A stretch of DNA of 64,000 bases from RGIG5612 sp050944475 (GTDB lineage: Bacteria; Bacillota; Clostridia; Lachnospirales; Lachnospiraceae): contig JBMNRD010000007.1 in assembly GCA_050944475.1 (NCBI GenBank), positions 13,500 to 77,499 of the forward strand, in the 5' to 3' direction. Position numbers and translations under genes: made by a program. A model generated the notes under the pieces. The model was given only the letters and a program-made list of their open reading frames with translations, ran no database searches and was not told where the DNA came from. Below are positions 1-7,987 of this stretch, piece after piece; within the stretch, counting starts at the first letter, position 1; each line of letters starts with the position of its first letter.

Positions 1-612
1 ATGACGAAAGACGAATTTGCCGCTCGTCTGCAGAGTGCCTGCGAATCTGTTAAGAGGGTGCAAGATGAGCTGACAGAAATTGATTCCAGATTCGGTGATG
101 CGGATCACGGGGTCACCATGGTCAAGATTGTTGATACAATCTCCAAGGCAGTTGCAAACGCAGGTCCCGGCATCAAGGAAATGTTGGACAACGCGGCAAC
201 GGATGTTATGTGTCTGAACGGCGGCAGTGCGGTTCCCCTGTGGAGCGCCTGGTTGGACGGCATGCAGGAGCGAGCACCTGAGGGCGAGGAAATCGATATT
301 GCCGGGATTAAGACTGTTTTTGCCTGCGCTTTCAACGAACTGGACGATATGTCCGGTGCAAAGATAGGCGACAAAACCATGATGGATGCCCTAATCCCCG
401 CATCTCAAGCAATTGCCGAATACTCCGGCATTGACGAAAATGAACTTTTCGCCGACGCAGCGGAAGCAGCTTGTGACGGTGCAGAGGCCACCAAGAATTT
501 TGTCGCCAAATTTGGTCGTGCCAAGAGTTACGGTGCAAAAACCATCGGCACCCCTGATGCCGGTGCGACTTCCATGGCATATTTTTTTAAAGGACTTGCA
601 CAGGTGCAATAA
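1..612 (+). CDS. dhaL: Dihydroxyacetone kinase-type subunit L (ADP/ATP-binding)
   Basis: 203 residues, the usual DhaL size. The DSRFGDADHG segment gives Asp28, Asp33 and Asp35, matching the three aspartates of E. coli DhaL that bind Mg-nucleotide. GDKTMMDAL and GRAKSYG near the C-terminus are also typical. DhaL carries the nucleotide and passes phosphate to the sugar held by DhaK. The gene starts at the first base of the window; its ribosome site lies outside, so a longer N-terminus cannot be excluded, though this one matches the family start. It is followed by dhaK, an LsrF-type aldolase and a VOC protein, and no dhaM is visible. Whether the phosphate donor is ATP or a PTS protein is therefore unknown, and the substrate need not be dihydroxyacetone. 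Confidence 0.88.
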   Translation: MTKDEFAARLQSACESVKRVQDELTEIDSRFGDADHGVTMVKIVDTISKAVANAGPGIKEMLDNAATDVMCLNGGSAVPLWSAWLDGMQERAPEGEEIDIAGIKTVFACAFNELDDMSGAKIGDKTMMDALIPASQAIAEYSGIDENELFADAAEAACDGAEATKNFVAKFGRAKSYGAKTIGTPDAGATSMAYFFKGLAQVQ

Positions 613-672
613 GCCGAAGTTCGTATAAAATGTAATTTTTTGTAAAAATAATAAAGAATGGAGAAATTTGTT

Positions 673-1671
673 ATGAAAATGAAAAAGTTTATGAATGCTC
701 CTGAAACAGTCACTGACGAGCTGCTGGTCGGCCTGGGTCTGGCCTATAGTGACATTTTGGATGTTGACGGCCATCTGGTCATCAGCAAGGATTTGGAGAA
801 CGCCGACCGTGTAACTATCGTGACCTATGGCGGTTCCGGCCATGAGCCTGCCCAGGCCGGCTTCGTCGGCAAGGGCATGCTGGATGTTCAGGTTGTAGGT
901 GACATTTTTGCCGCACCCAGCGGACAGTTGGTGTTTGAAGCCATGAAACTGGCTGACAAAGGTCATGGCGTCCTGTTGTTAACCTTGAATTACGCCGGTG
1001 ACCAGTTAGCTGGTAAGCAGGCCATCAAGATGGCGGAAAAGGCCGGCATCAAATTCCGTCAGGTTGTCACCGACGAGGAAATCAAATATGATCCTGACGG
1101 AGAGGACAGCAAGCGCGGTTTGGCAGGTGCCGTTCCATTGTATCATGTTGCAGCCGCAGCTGCCCGCGAGGGCAAGTCTCTGGATGAGGTTGCTGCCATT
1201 GCGCAACGCTATGCGGACAACATGGCCTCTCTTGCCGTCAAGGCCACCGATGCCACCCATCCGCAGAACGGTATGTCCTTCGGCGATCTGGGTGAGACTG
1301 ATCTGATGGAAATCGGCGCAGGGCAACACGGCGAAGGTGGCGGTATTCGTGTACCGATGCTCAGTTCCAAGGATACTGTCGCCACGGTCGCAGAAGCACT
1401 ATGTAAGAGCCTGGGTCTCAAATCCGGCGACAAAACCTTTGTAATGATTAACGGGTGCGGAGCCACCACGATGATGGAAATGTTGGTTCTGTTCAAGGAC
1501 ACTGTAGAGTTCCTAAATGCCAAGGGTGTCGAAGTTGTAGGCAACATGGTTGGTGAAATTCTCACCGTACAGGAGTCTGCCGGCTTCCAAATGAACATCG
1601 CCAAATGGGATGATGAAATCATCCGCCTATGGAATACACCCGTTCACACACCTGCTTACAGTAAGGAGTAA
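673..1671 (+). CDS. dhaK: Dihydroxyacetone kinase-type subunit K (sugar-binding)
   Basis: 332 residues from ATG 673. This start is preferred over ATG 658 because GGAG at 660-663 lies 9 bases before it. It shows the DAK1 fold marks: GGSGHEPA (His57), NYAGD (Asp110) and GAGQHGEGG, whose His219 corresponds to the histidine that covalently holds the ketose in E. coli DhaK. With DhaL it should phosphorylate a small ketose in the cytoplasm. Related DhaK-family kinases are known to act on erythrulose as well as dihydroxyacetone, so the substrate is open. It lies 60 bases after dhaL and 5 bases before the aldolase gene, so one operon is likely. Confidence 0.88.
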   Translation: MKMKKFMNAPETVTDELLVGLGLAYSDILDVDGHLVISKDLENADRVTIVTYGGSGHEPAQAGFVGKGMLDVQVVGDIFAAPSGQLVFEAMKLADKGHGVLLLTLNYAGDQLAGKQAIKMAEKAGIKFRQVVTDEEIKYDPDGEDSKRGLAGAVPLYHVAAAAAREGKSLDEVAAIAQRYADNMASLAVKATDATHPQNGMSFGDLGETDLMEIGAGQHGEGGGIRVPMLSSKDTVATVAEALCKSLGLKSGDKTFVMINGCGATTMMEMLVLFKDTVEFLNAKGVEVVGNMVGEILTVQESAGFQMNIAKWDDEIIRLWNTPVHTPAYSKE

Positions 1672-1676
1672 TCGTT

Positions 1677-2561
1677 ATGGCCGATAATGTTGGAAACAGG
1701 GTTGCTAAAGAATATTATCTGAATGTTCCCGCCACACAAGAAGGCTTTTATGTAAAGGGTGCCGCCCGCTGCGATTGGGGTATGCAGAGCCGTATGTCTC
1801 AGTTGTTCAGTCCAAAGTCCGGAAACACTGTCATGCTGGCATTTGACCACGGCTATATCATGGGACCCACTGCCGGTCTGGAGCGCGTTGATGTGGTAAT
1901 CTCTCCTCTTATCCCTCACGTGGATGTACTGATGGGCACTTGGGGCATGATTCGCGCCTGCATAAACCCCGCTGCGCGGGTGGGAAAATGTATCCGTGTT
2001 ACCTATGATTCCACCGTCTTGTTCGATGAGATGTCCAACGGCGGCGGCATTGTCTGTGATGTCGAGAATGCCATCCGCATGAATGCTGATTGCATGGCGG
2101 TGCAGACCTTCATCGGAGCTCCCGGTGAGTCCCGCTCTCTGGAGTTGTTGGCTCGTACCGCTAACGCAGGCACTCGCTACGGTATCCCTACTTTGGGAGT
2201 TGTAGCTGTGGGCAAGCAGATGGAGCGCACAGAAAAATTCTTCCAGCTCGCCACCCGCGTGCTGGCTGAAAACGGAGCCAATTTGGTCAAGAGTTATTAC
2301 TGTGACGGTTTTGAACGCGTGGCTGCGGCCTGTCCGGTACCCATAGTGATTGCCGGCGGGAAAAAGTTGCCTGAGTTGGAAGCGCTGGAGATGGCATACA
2401 AAGCGATTTCCGATGGAGCTCGCGGTGTGGATATGGGCCGCAACATTTTCCAGTCCGATAGCCCCGCCGGGATGGTACAGGCCATTGGGAGGGTGGTTCA
2501 TGAAGGCTACACCCCAAAACAGGCCTATGAAGTTTACGAAGAAGTCAAAAATGCGAAATAA
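1677..2561 (+). CDS. LsrF-family class I aldolase/thiolase
   Basis: 294 residues, strongly like E. coli LsrF (3-hydroxy-5-phosphonooxypentane-2,4-dione thiolase). Shared segments include DWGMQSR, VMLAFDHGY, GPTAGLER, PVPIVIAGGKK and GVDMGRNIFQSD. The Schiff-base lysine is Lys205 in LVKSYY, matching Lys203 of E. coli LsrF. LsrF normally cleaves phospho-AI-2 products, but no lsrK, lsrG, lsrR or transporter is visible. Here the kinase is DhaKL, so it more likely cleaves a different phosphorylated ketose (inference). The ribosome site AAGGAG sits over the dhaK stop. Only 5 bases separate it from dhaK and 15 from the next gene. Confidence 0.85.
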   Translation: MADNVGNRVAKEYYLNVPATQEGFYVKGAARCDWGMQSRMSQLFSPKSGNTVMLAFDHGYIMGPTAGLERVDVVISPLIPHVDVLMGTWGMIRACINPAARVGKCIRVTYDSTVLFDEMSNGGGIVCDVENAIRMNADCMAVQTFIGAPGESRSLELLARTANAGTRYGIPTLGVVAVGKQMERTEKFFQLATRVLAENGANLVKSYYCDGFERVAAACPVPIVIAGGKKLPELEALEMAYKAISDGARGVDMGRNIFQSDSPAGMVQAIGRVVHEGYTPKQAYEVYEEVKNAK

Positions 2562-2576
2562 TAAGGAGGAAACATA

Positions 2577-2903
2577 ATGTCTGCTGTTTATATGCACATC
2601 GGTATTCCTGTTACAAACCTGAAGCCGGGCATGGTTTACGTTGAGGGCGCCAAATTTTGGGTCAGCAATGTGGATGACTATGACTACAAGATTGAGTATC
2701 TTAAATTTGAAGAGGGCACGCCCTTCCCTGAGGTTCTTCACCGAAATCCTCACGTAGCCTACAAAGTGGATGATTTGGAGAAGTATATTGCTGATGCTGA
2801 TTCTGTCATCTGTGGACCCATGGACGCCAATGACATGGGTGACCGCTTGGCTTTTGTATGGAAAGACGGTGCTATTCTTGAGCTGTACTGGGAAAAGAAT
2901 TAA
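2577..2903 (+). CDS. Small VOC (glyoxalase-fold)-like protein
   Basis: 108 residues. The pattern HIGIPV at the start, HVAYKVDDL in the middle and AFVWKDGAILELY at the end fits one vicinal-oxygen-chelate module of two beta-alpha-beta units. Candidate metal ligands are His7, His59 and the Glu near the C-terminus. VOC proteins include isomerases, epimerases, lyases and dioxygenases acting on keto or diol intermediates. As the last gene of the dhaLK-lsrF operon, behind AAGGAGG, it may isomerise or epimerise a sugar-phosphate intermediate. That role is inferred from position only. Confidence 0.7.
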   Translation: MSAVYMHIGIPVTNLKPGMVYVEGAKFWVSNVDDYDYKIEYLKFEEGTPFPEVLHRNPHVAYKVDDLEKYIADADSVICGPMDANDMGDRLAFVWKDGAILELYWEKN

Positions 2904-2917
2904 AAGCGCTCTTTGGA

Positions 2918-3049
2918 ATGATGGAAATTCTCTGTGTTTACGGTATCGGCAAGCCTTATAATGATGCTTTCCGAGGACGAGAGGATATCCCTCCATCAGA
3001 ATTAATTGTTCTACAAATGCTGGTTGATGCATTGATTAATGTTTTGTAA
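2918..3049 (+). other. Possible 43-codon ORF or gene remnant
   Basis: An open frame of 43 codons starting with two consecutive ATGs and ending just before the operon terminator. The product (ending IVLQMLVDALINVL) looks protein-like rather than random, but no ribosome site is visible and I do not recognise a family. It could be a small protein or the tail of a decayed gene. Confidence 0.25.
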
Positions 3050-3050
3050 A

Positions 3051-3090
3051 GAAAAACGACTGCCGTCAGTTTTGGCAGTCGTTTTTCTTT
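3051..3090 (+). terminator. Bidirectional intrinsic terminator
   Basis: A 14-bp stem (gaaaaacgactgcc / ggcagtcgtttttc) with a 9-base loop is flanked by an A run and a T run. It ends the dhaLK operon on the plus strand and can serve the convergent degV gene on the minus strand. Confidence 0.9.
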
Positions 3091-3122
3091 GGATCCTTAT
3101 ATGTTCAAAAGAGAGTAGTTAT

Positions 3123-3992
3123 CTATCGTTGCTTTGCAAGGAAAAATAAAGCAACGGTTCCGGGGCCGCAATGAGCTCCGATAACCGGTCCGATGTCAAA
3201 AATCATATCAACCGACACCCCATATTTTTCCTTCAATTCCTGTTCAATGATACGTGCATCTTCCTCACAATCCGCATGGGTTATGTAAACCGGCCCCCGG
3301 CCTGTTTCAATAGCCGTTTCTCCGTATTTGGAAACTAATCCCTTCAGCGACTTCCTTCTTCCCCTCGCTTTTTCGCAGGAGGCAAGACGTCCCTCATTAT
3401 CGGCATGAAGAATCGGCTTAATGTTCAGCGCCCCTCCTAAAAGAGCCGTTGTTGCGCTTATCCTGCCGCCCCGTTTCAAATAAACCAAATTGTCCACAGT
3501 AAACCAGTGGGCTATCTGCGGGATCTTTTCCCTTGCGTAGTCGGCAACCTCTTCAATGGAAGCTCCCTCGTTTTTCTTCTCAACCGCAAGGAAAATCAAC
3601 ATTCCGAATCCTCCGGAAGCGCACAGAGAATCTACGCATATAATCTTTCTGTCAGGATACTTCTTCAGCAATTCTTCAGCTGCAATACAGGAGGAATTAA
3701 AGGTCGTACTGAGTCCTGAAGAAAACCCGATATAAAGAACATCCCTTCCTTCCTTAAGCTCTTCCTCGAAAACCTTCCCCAGAGAGTCTGCGTTGACAGC
3801 GGCAGTCTTGGCAACCTTGCCCGCCCTCATCATGTCATAAAACTCCTTGTTTCCGATGGATTCGTTTTTATATTCCCGATCCTCTTCTCCTTCGAAAAGA
3901 AAGGTTATATCACAACACTTTACTCCCAACTGTTTCATTGTTTCCGGTTTTAAGTCGCAGGCTGAATCTGTAATTATTATAAAATCACTCAT
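3123..3992 (-). CDS. DegV family fatty-acid-binding protein
   Basis: 289 residues, typical for DegV. The N-terminal ITDSACDL motif and the C-terminal HCGPGTVALFF segment are the family hallmarks. YLKRGGRIS, midway, is the conserved loop near the lipid site. In Firmicutes some DegV/FakB proteins present fatty acids to the FakA kinase for phospholipid synthesis; others have no assigned role. No fakA gene is visible here, so the exact role is open. Monocistronic, with its own promoter and an inverted repeat upstream. A second DegV lies at 49168-50019. Confidence 0.88.
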   Translation of the reverse strand: MSDFIIITDSACDLKPETMKQLGVKCCDITFLFEGEEDREYKNESIGNKEFYDMMRAGKVAKTAAVNADSLGKVFEEELKEGRDVLYIGFSSGLSTTFNSSCIAAEELLKKYPDRKIICVDSLCASGGFGMLIFLAVEKKNEGASIEEVADYAREKIPQIAHWFTVDNLVYLKRGGRISATTALLGGALNIKPILHADNEGRLASCEKARGRRKSLKGLVSKYGETAIETGRGPVYITHADCEEDARIIEQELKEKYGVSVDMIFDIGPVIGAHCGPGTVALFFLAKQR

Positions 3993-4018
3993 TAATTGAC
4001 TCCTTTATTTGCTGCTTT

Positions 4019-4064
4019 ATCTAATGCGCAGCATTAGATTATATTATTTTGCTAATTATGTCAA
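4019..4064 (-). promoter_or_regulatory. Promoter and operator-like inverted repeat for degV
   Basis: On the minus strand TTGACA (4064-4059) precedes TATAAT (4043-4038) by 15 bases; TAATCT at a 17-base spacing is an alternative -10. Perfect 9-bp inverted arms ATCTAATGC and GCATTAGAT (4019-4027, 4031-4039) overlap the -10 and likely start site, where a repressor could block transcription. Confidence 0.5.
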
Positions 4065-4161
4065 GAAGCTTTTCATATTATTTTCCTTGTTTTTCCCGCG
4101 GCATATGGTAAAATGCTTTTGTTGGCGTTTGAATCTCATAAAAATGCTTTACGGGGGTTAT

Positions 4162-4767
4162 ATGATCTACAACAACGACCTGATTGCAGGCAAGCTGCGC
4201 CGTTGGGGAAGATATCTGGACAATTACCGCCTTCCCGAATGGGAAAACATCCCTGACCTGGGGCTGTACATGGAGCAGGTCATTCAGCTTCTTATCGAAT
4301 ATCTGGATTATCTGCCTCCTGAACTTAAAGATTCCGAACTGATAACCGCCTCAGCCATTAATAATTACGTGCGCACGGGGGTGATGCCGAAGCCGGTTAA
4401 TAAAAAATATTACCGCCTTCACATTGCATACCTCATCGTTATCTGCTCCCTGAAGCACAATCTGAACATTTCATTTATTCAGAAAATCATCCCTCTGAAC
4501 ATCTCCGAAGAACAGGCCAGAGAAATCTACGATGCCTATGCAAAGCGCCATCGCATCGTTTCCCTCTATTTCGTAGAGCAAATAAGACTTATGGCCGGCC
4601 CCCTTCTCGGCCTCGAATCTTCTTCAGACTATGAGGCAGGTGTGCAGACAACTGAAGACCTTATTACCTCTGCCATCGTGTTCAGCGGCTTTTCAAAGCT
4701 GCTGGCGGAAAAGCTGATTCTTCTTGAAGGCCGTGACCTTTCTGACGGCGGAAGCATCGACACATAA
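4162..4767 (+). CDS. DUF1836 domain protein
   Basis: About 201 residues from ATG 4162, which has a G-rich site (acggggg) a few bases upstream; the longer open frame from 4009 has a non-conserved, hydrophobic N-terminus and no ribosome site. Residues around IPDLGLYMEQV, TASAINNYVRTGVMPKP and YYRLHIAYLIVICSLK match DUF1836. Family members look like MerR-type helix-turn-helix DNA-binding regulators, with INNYVRTGVMPKP resembling the wing. It is divergent from degV, whose promoter lies between them, so it might regulate degV (inference). Confidence 0.7.
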   Translation: MIYNNDLIAGKLRRWGRYLDNYRLPEWENIPDLGLYMEQVIQLLIEYLDYLPPELKDSELITASAINNYVRTGVMPKPVNKKYYRLHIAYLIVICSLKHNLNISFIQKIIPLNISEEQAREIYDAYAKRHRIVSLYFVEQIRLMAGPLLGLESSSDYEAGVQTTEDLITSAIVFSGFSKLLAEKLILLEGRDLSDGGSIDT

Positions 4768-4800
4768 GTGCTTGTTTTTCAAATATTGTGTTATAATAAA

Positions 4801-4829
4801 GCCGTCCGGAGATTCCGGATGGCTTTTTA
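4801..4829 (+). terminator. Intrinsic terminator or leader hairpin
   Basis: A 9-bp stem (gccgtccgg / ccggatggc, one G-U pair) with a 5-base loop is followed by five T. A TATAAT at 4792-4797 lies just before it. The hairpin could therefore end the DUF1836 transcript or act as an attenuator in a short leader for the next gene. Confidence 0.7.
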
Positions 4830-4848
4830 AGGTAATCGGAGGTGCGTC

Positions 4849-5553
4849 ATGAATAACCGAATTGTTTTGCGGCTGAATTATATTCTCGGGGCAGTGACTA
4901 TTCTCTGCGTCATCTGTTACAAAATAGTCGGCCCTATATGGATTAAGGGCCTGGCCAGTGCCTTTTTTCTTTTAACGGGGTTAATCAATCTTGTTTTCGC
5001 CTTGAAATCCGATGTTGAAAACAAGGCGTTTTCCATCATTATTTTCACAGGGCTTTTCTTCTGTTTTGTTGCCGATATTGTTCTTGAACTGGTTTTTATC
5101 GCCGGAGCTGCAATATTTGCAGCAGGACACATATGTTTCTTTGTTGCCTACTGTAAATGGATGAAACTTCTCCTTCGTGATATTTTCATCAGTCTGGGAA
5201 TCTTTGTCATTGCGGTCTGCATTCTTGTATTTGTTCCTTTCTTCGACTATGGCTCCGGGACTATGATGGCTGTTGCCGTTATATACAGCCTGTTCCTTTC
5301 TTTCCTTCTTGGAAAGGCAATTTCCAATTACCGGAGCGAACGCTCCGGGGTTAACTTGATTTTGCTGATTGGCAGCGCCCTGTTCTTTTTCTCGGATACC
5401 ATGCTGCTGATTGATACCTTTACCGCAGCGCCGAAACTGTTTCTTTACCTTTGTGACTTCATTTATTATCCGTCCGCCCTGTTCCTTGCTCACAGCATAT
5501 ATGTACAGGCGGATTCGCTTTCTGAAAAACAACCTCTTCTGAAAAACCGCTAA
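4849..5553 (+). CDS. YhhN/TMEM86-family integral membrane protein
   Basis: 234 residues with about eight hydrophobic segments. KGLAS, the FCFVAD segment, AAGHICFFVAY and the C-terminal FFFSDTMLLIDTF and YYPSALFLAHSIY fit the YhhN family, whose animal members (TMEM86) are lysoplasmalogenases. Several clostridia make plasmalogens, so lysoplasmalogen turnover is plausible but unproven here. GGAGGT precedes the ATG. The next gene, a hydrolase, follows after 10 bases, so the two are probably co-transcribed and may both act on lipids. Confidence 0.72.
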   Translation: MNNRIVLRLNYILGAVTILCVICYKIVGPIWIKGLASAFFLLTGLINLVFALKSDVENKAFSIIIFTGLFFCFVADIVLELVFIAGAAIFAAGHICFFVAYCKWMKLLLRDIFISLGIFVIAVCILVFVPFFDYGSGTMMAVAVIYSLFLSFLLGKAISNYRSERSGVNLILLIGSALFFFSDTMLLIDTFTAAPKLFLYLCDFIYYPSALFLAHSIYVQADSLSEKQPLLKNR

Positions 5554-5563
5554 GGAGGCTCAT

Positions 5564-6673
5564 ATGCCCGGAATGCTCGATTATATAAAATGGCGCGGAG
5601 ACCTTGATTTTAAAGCCCTCCCCCTGAACGTGGTGGATGCCATGATTTTCTGCGAATTGTCTTATTGGGACTTAGGGTTGTCGGTTAATGATGGCCTCCG
5701 ACGCCCGGCCGTTACCATTGGAGCTTTTTGTGAACAGGCAATGAGTTTGCCCCTGCCTGAACACTGCATCGAAGATTCGTTTGAGTTCGGACGCCTGCTT
5801 ATAGAAAGCAAACGTTTTTCCTCCCTGCCCCTTTTGGCTTTCGAAAACATCGTGGATAATGACCGGGGAAAACAATTTGCCGCATACACCGTCTCTTTAG
5901 GGAAGAAATCTCATTTTATCGCAATTCGCGGAACGGACCACTCCCTTGTAGGCTGGAAAGAAAATCTGATGTTGTCGTACAACGAGGAAGTCCCCGCCCA
6001 AAAAGCGGCCGTGGAATACATTTCCCGCATCGCCTCCGCAACCGCGGGAACTCTTTATATCGGCGGACATTCAAAGGGCGGAAACCTTGCGGTTTACGGA
6101 GCGACTTTTTCTTCTCCGAAAATCCGCTCACGCATAAAATCCGTGTTCAATTTCGACGGACCCGGCTTTAACGAAAAGGTTACCGCTAAAAACCCTTTTC
6201 GGGAGCTTGTCGGAAGAATCTTTACCTATGTGCCGCAGGACTCTATAATCGGACTTCTTCTTGAGCATAAGGAACCCTATACGGTTGTCCAAAGCAATAA
6301 ATCCGGCATGGAACAGCATAATCTTTTCTCGTGGGAGGTCGGCCCCTCCGATGTAGTCCGGGAGCAGGGTCTGTCAAACAAAAGCCGTATAGGGCAGGAA
6401 AATATCAGCGAATGGCTCGAACGCATGACCTATGAAGAAAAGGAGCAATTCATCGAAACACTCTTCGCCCTTATTAAGGAATATGAGACCATTGATAACC
6501 TCTTTGATGTGAAGAACATCCTTCCTCTTATCAAGGCTTTCTCGGAAATGGAAAAAGAAAAACGCCGGTCTGTTGCGGACGTTATCGGACATTTGAAAGA
6601 CACCGTCATTGACAATATCAAGGAGCGTTTTGAAAAGAAAAAGATGGAACCTTACAAGAAGGGCTCCAGGTAA
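5564..6673 (+). CDS. DUF2974 (Mbeg1-like) alpha/beta hydrolase
   Basis: 369 residues. The nucleophile elbow GGHSKGGNLAVYGA has the lipase-like G-H-S-K-G pattern. The N-terminal YIKWRGDLDF segment and FAIRGTDHSLVGWKEN before the elbow are typical of this group. The C-terminal third is charged and helical. No signal peptide, so probably cytoplasmic. The substrate is unknown; the coupled YhhN gene suggests a lipid ester. Start supported by TAAGGAGG ten bases upstream. Confidence 0.75.
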   Translation: MPGMLDYIKWRGDLDFKALPLNVVDAMIFCELSYWDLGLSVNDGLRRPAVTIGAFCEQAMSLPLPEHCIEDSFEFGRLLIESKRFSSLPLLAFENIVDNDRGKQFAAYTVSLGKKSHFIAIRGTDHSLVGWKENLMLSYNEEVPAQKAAVEYISRIASATAGTLYIGGHSKGGNLAVYGATFSSPKIRSRIKSVFNFDGPGFNEKVTAKNPFRELVGRIFTYVPQDSIIGLLLEHKEPYTVVQSNKSGMEQHNLFSWEVGPSDVVREQGLSNKSRIGQENISEWLERMTYEEKEQFIETLFALIKEYETIDNLFDVKNILPLIKAFSEMEKEKRRSVADVIGHLKDTVIDNIKERFEKKKMEPYKKGSR

Positions 6674-6782
6674 TTTTATATGGCAGCAGTCTGCTTTTCA
6701 GCACCTGTCTTTTTGTCCTTTTTCTGCTTCTGCGGAGGAAGTTTTTTCGTCCCCGAATTTTCTTTGATTATCATCATATTCT

Positions 6783-6812
6783 TTGACAAACCTTCCCTGT
6801 TAAAGCTATAAT
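6783..6812 (+). promoter_or_regulatory. Sigma-A-type promoter for the glycan cluster
   Basis: TTGACA at 6783-6788 and TATAAT at 6807-6812, both perfect hexamers with an 18-base spacer, lie about 60 bases before the first glycosyltransferase gene. Confidence 0.75.
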
Positions 6813-6872
6813 GCAAAGTTAGAATACAGCAAGAATAAAGGTCCCATGCGACCTTGAAAACCGGAGCTCCGT

Positions 6873-7559
6873 ATGCCAGAAAAAAAACTATCCATAGTAA
6901 TTCCCTGTTACAATGAACAGAACAACATCGTCGCGATAGTTGACAAGGTTCGCATGTCCCCCATCGCAAACAAGGAAATCATTGTGGTGGATGACTGCTC
7001 CACCGATGCGACACGCGATATTCTTGAAGAGAAGATACGCCCCCTCGTAGATATGATTATTTACCATGAAGTAAACGGCGGCAAGGGTGCCTCGCTGAGA
7101 ACCGGCTTTGCCGCAGCAACCGGAGACGTTGTCATTATTCAAGATGCCGATATGGAATACGATCCGATGGAGTATCCCCTTGTGGTCGAGCCTATTTTTA
7201 ACGGAGAAGCCCGCGTTATGTACGGCTCCCGCTTCCTCAATCAAAAAAGAAAAGGATACCTGCTGAACCGTCTGGCCAACTGGTTCCTTACCAAATTGTC
7301 CAATCTGTTTACCGGCCAAAAGATTACCGACATGGAAACCTGCTATAAGGCCTTTGAAAGAGAGATTATCCAGTCTGTGAGCATCGAGGAAAACCGTTTT
7401 GGTTTTGAGCCGGAAATCACGGCAAAAATTTCCAAAATGGGGATTAAAATCAACGAGGTTCCCATCTCATACTACCCGCGAACCAGTCGGGAGGGCAAAA
7501 AGATCGGCTTTAAGGACGGCCTCCGTGCAATTTACGTCATTTGGAGATATCGTAAATGA
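6873..7559 (+). CDS. Family 2 glycosyltransferase, DPM1/DPG-synthase type
   Basis: 228 residues with the GT2 start IVIPCYNEQNNI, the nucleotide-sugar site VVDDCSTDAT, and the DxD-like QDADMEYDP. EITAKISK and YYPRTSREGKKI near the end are typical of polyprenyl-phosphate mannosyl/glucosyltransferases. It should charge undecaprenyl phosphate with a sugar from a nucleotide donor at the inner membrane face. Its stop overlaps the start of a GtrA gene (ATGA), the usual pairing for moving such lipid-linked sugars across the membrane. The donor sugar cannot be read from the sequence. Confidence 0.85.
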   Translation: MPEKKLSIVIPCYNEQNNIVAIVDKVRMSPIANKEIIVVDDCSTDATRDILEEKIRPLVDMIIYHEVNGGKGASLRTGFAAATGDVVIIQDADMEYDPMEYPLVVEPIFNGEARVMYGSRFLNQKRKGYLLNRLANWFLTKLSNLFTGQKITDMETCYKAFEREIIQSVSIEENRFGFEPEITAKISKMGIKINEVPISYYPRTSREGKKIGFKDGLRAIYVIWRYRK

Positions 7560-7975
7560 AAAGGCTTTTCAACAAAGAATTCCTTTTTCAGCTGGTCTCC
7601 TATTTTTTCGTGGGAGGAATTGCGGCTATTGTTGAGTGGCTGATGTTTGCCCTTTTCTCAAATGTCTGCGATCTTCACTACATACTTTCCACGGCCCTGG
7701 CTTTTATTTTTTCCACCACAACAAACTGGATTCTCGGGCGTGTGTGGACATTTAAAAACAGCTCCTCCTACAAAAACAGGCGGGGCAGAGAGCTGGCATT
7801 CATTTTTATTGTAAGCGCAATCGGCCTCGGACTGAATATGTTGCTGATGTTTCTGTTCGTGGACGTTCTCGGTATGAATACCGATCTGCTGAAGGTTCTT
7901 TGTAAAATTGCCGCAACCGGAATCGTGTTTTTTTGGAATTTTCTTATTCGAAAATTCGTTATATATAAACAGTAA
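7556..7975 (+). CDS. GtrA family membrane protein (putative flippase)
   Basis: 139 residues with four transmembrane helices. FFVGGIAAIVEW, ALAFIFSTTTNWILGRVWTF and WNFLIRKFVIYK are the classic GtrA marks. GtrA-type proteins are thought to flip polyprenyl-phosphate-linked sugars made by a partner GT2, here the overlapping upstream gene. Translation is coupled through the 4-base ATGA overlap. Confidence 0.85.
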   Translation: MKRLFNKEFLFQLVSYFFVGGIAAIVEWLMFALFSNVCDLHYILSTALAFIFSTTTNWILGRVWTFKNSSSYKNRRGRELAFIFIVSAIGLGLNMLLMFLFVDVLGMNTDLLKVLCKIAATGIVFFWNFLIRKFVIYKQ

Positions 7976-7987
7976 AGGAGTTTTTCC

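Noticed and set aside
1656..3032. 458-codon open frame antisense to the LsrF and VOC genes
   Set aside because: It lies wholly opposite well-supported genes, has no ribosome site, and its product has no recognisable motifs.
6676..6780. Minus-strand Lys-rich small frame (about 33 codons) after the DUF2974 gene
   Set aside because: Low-complexity, no proper ribosome site, and no sign of conservation that I can judge.
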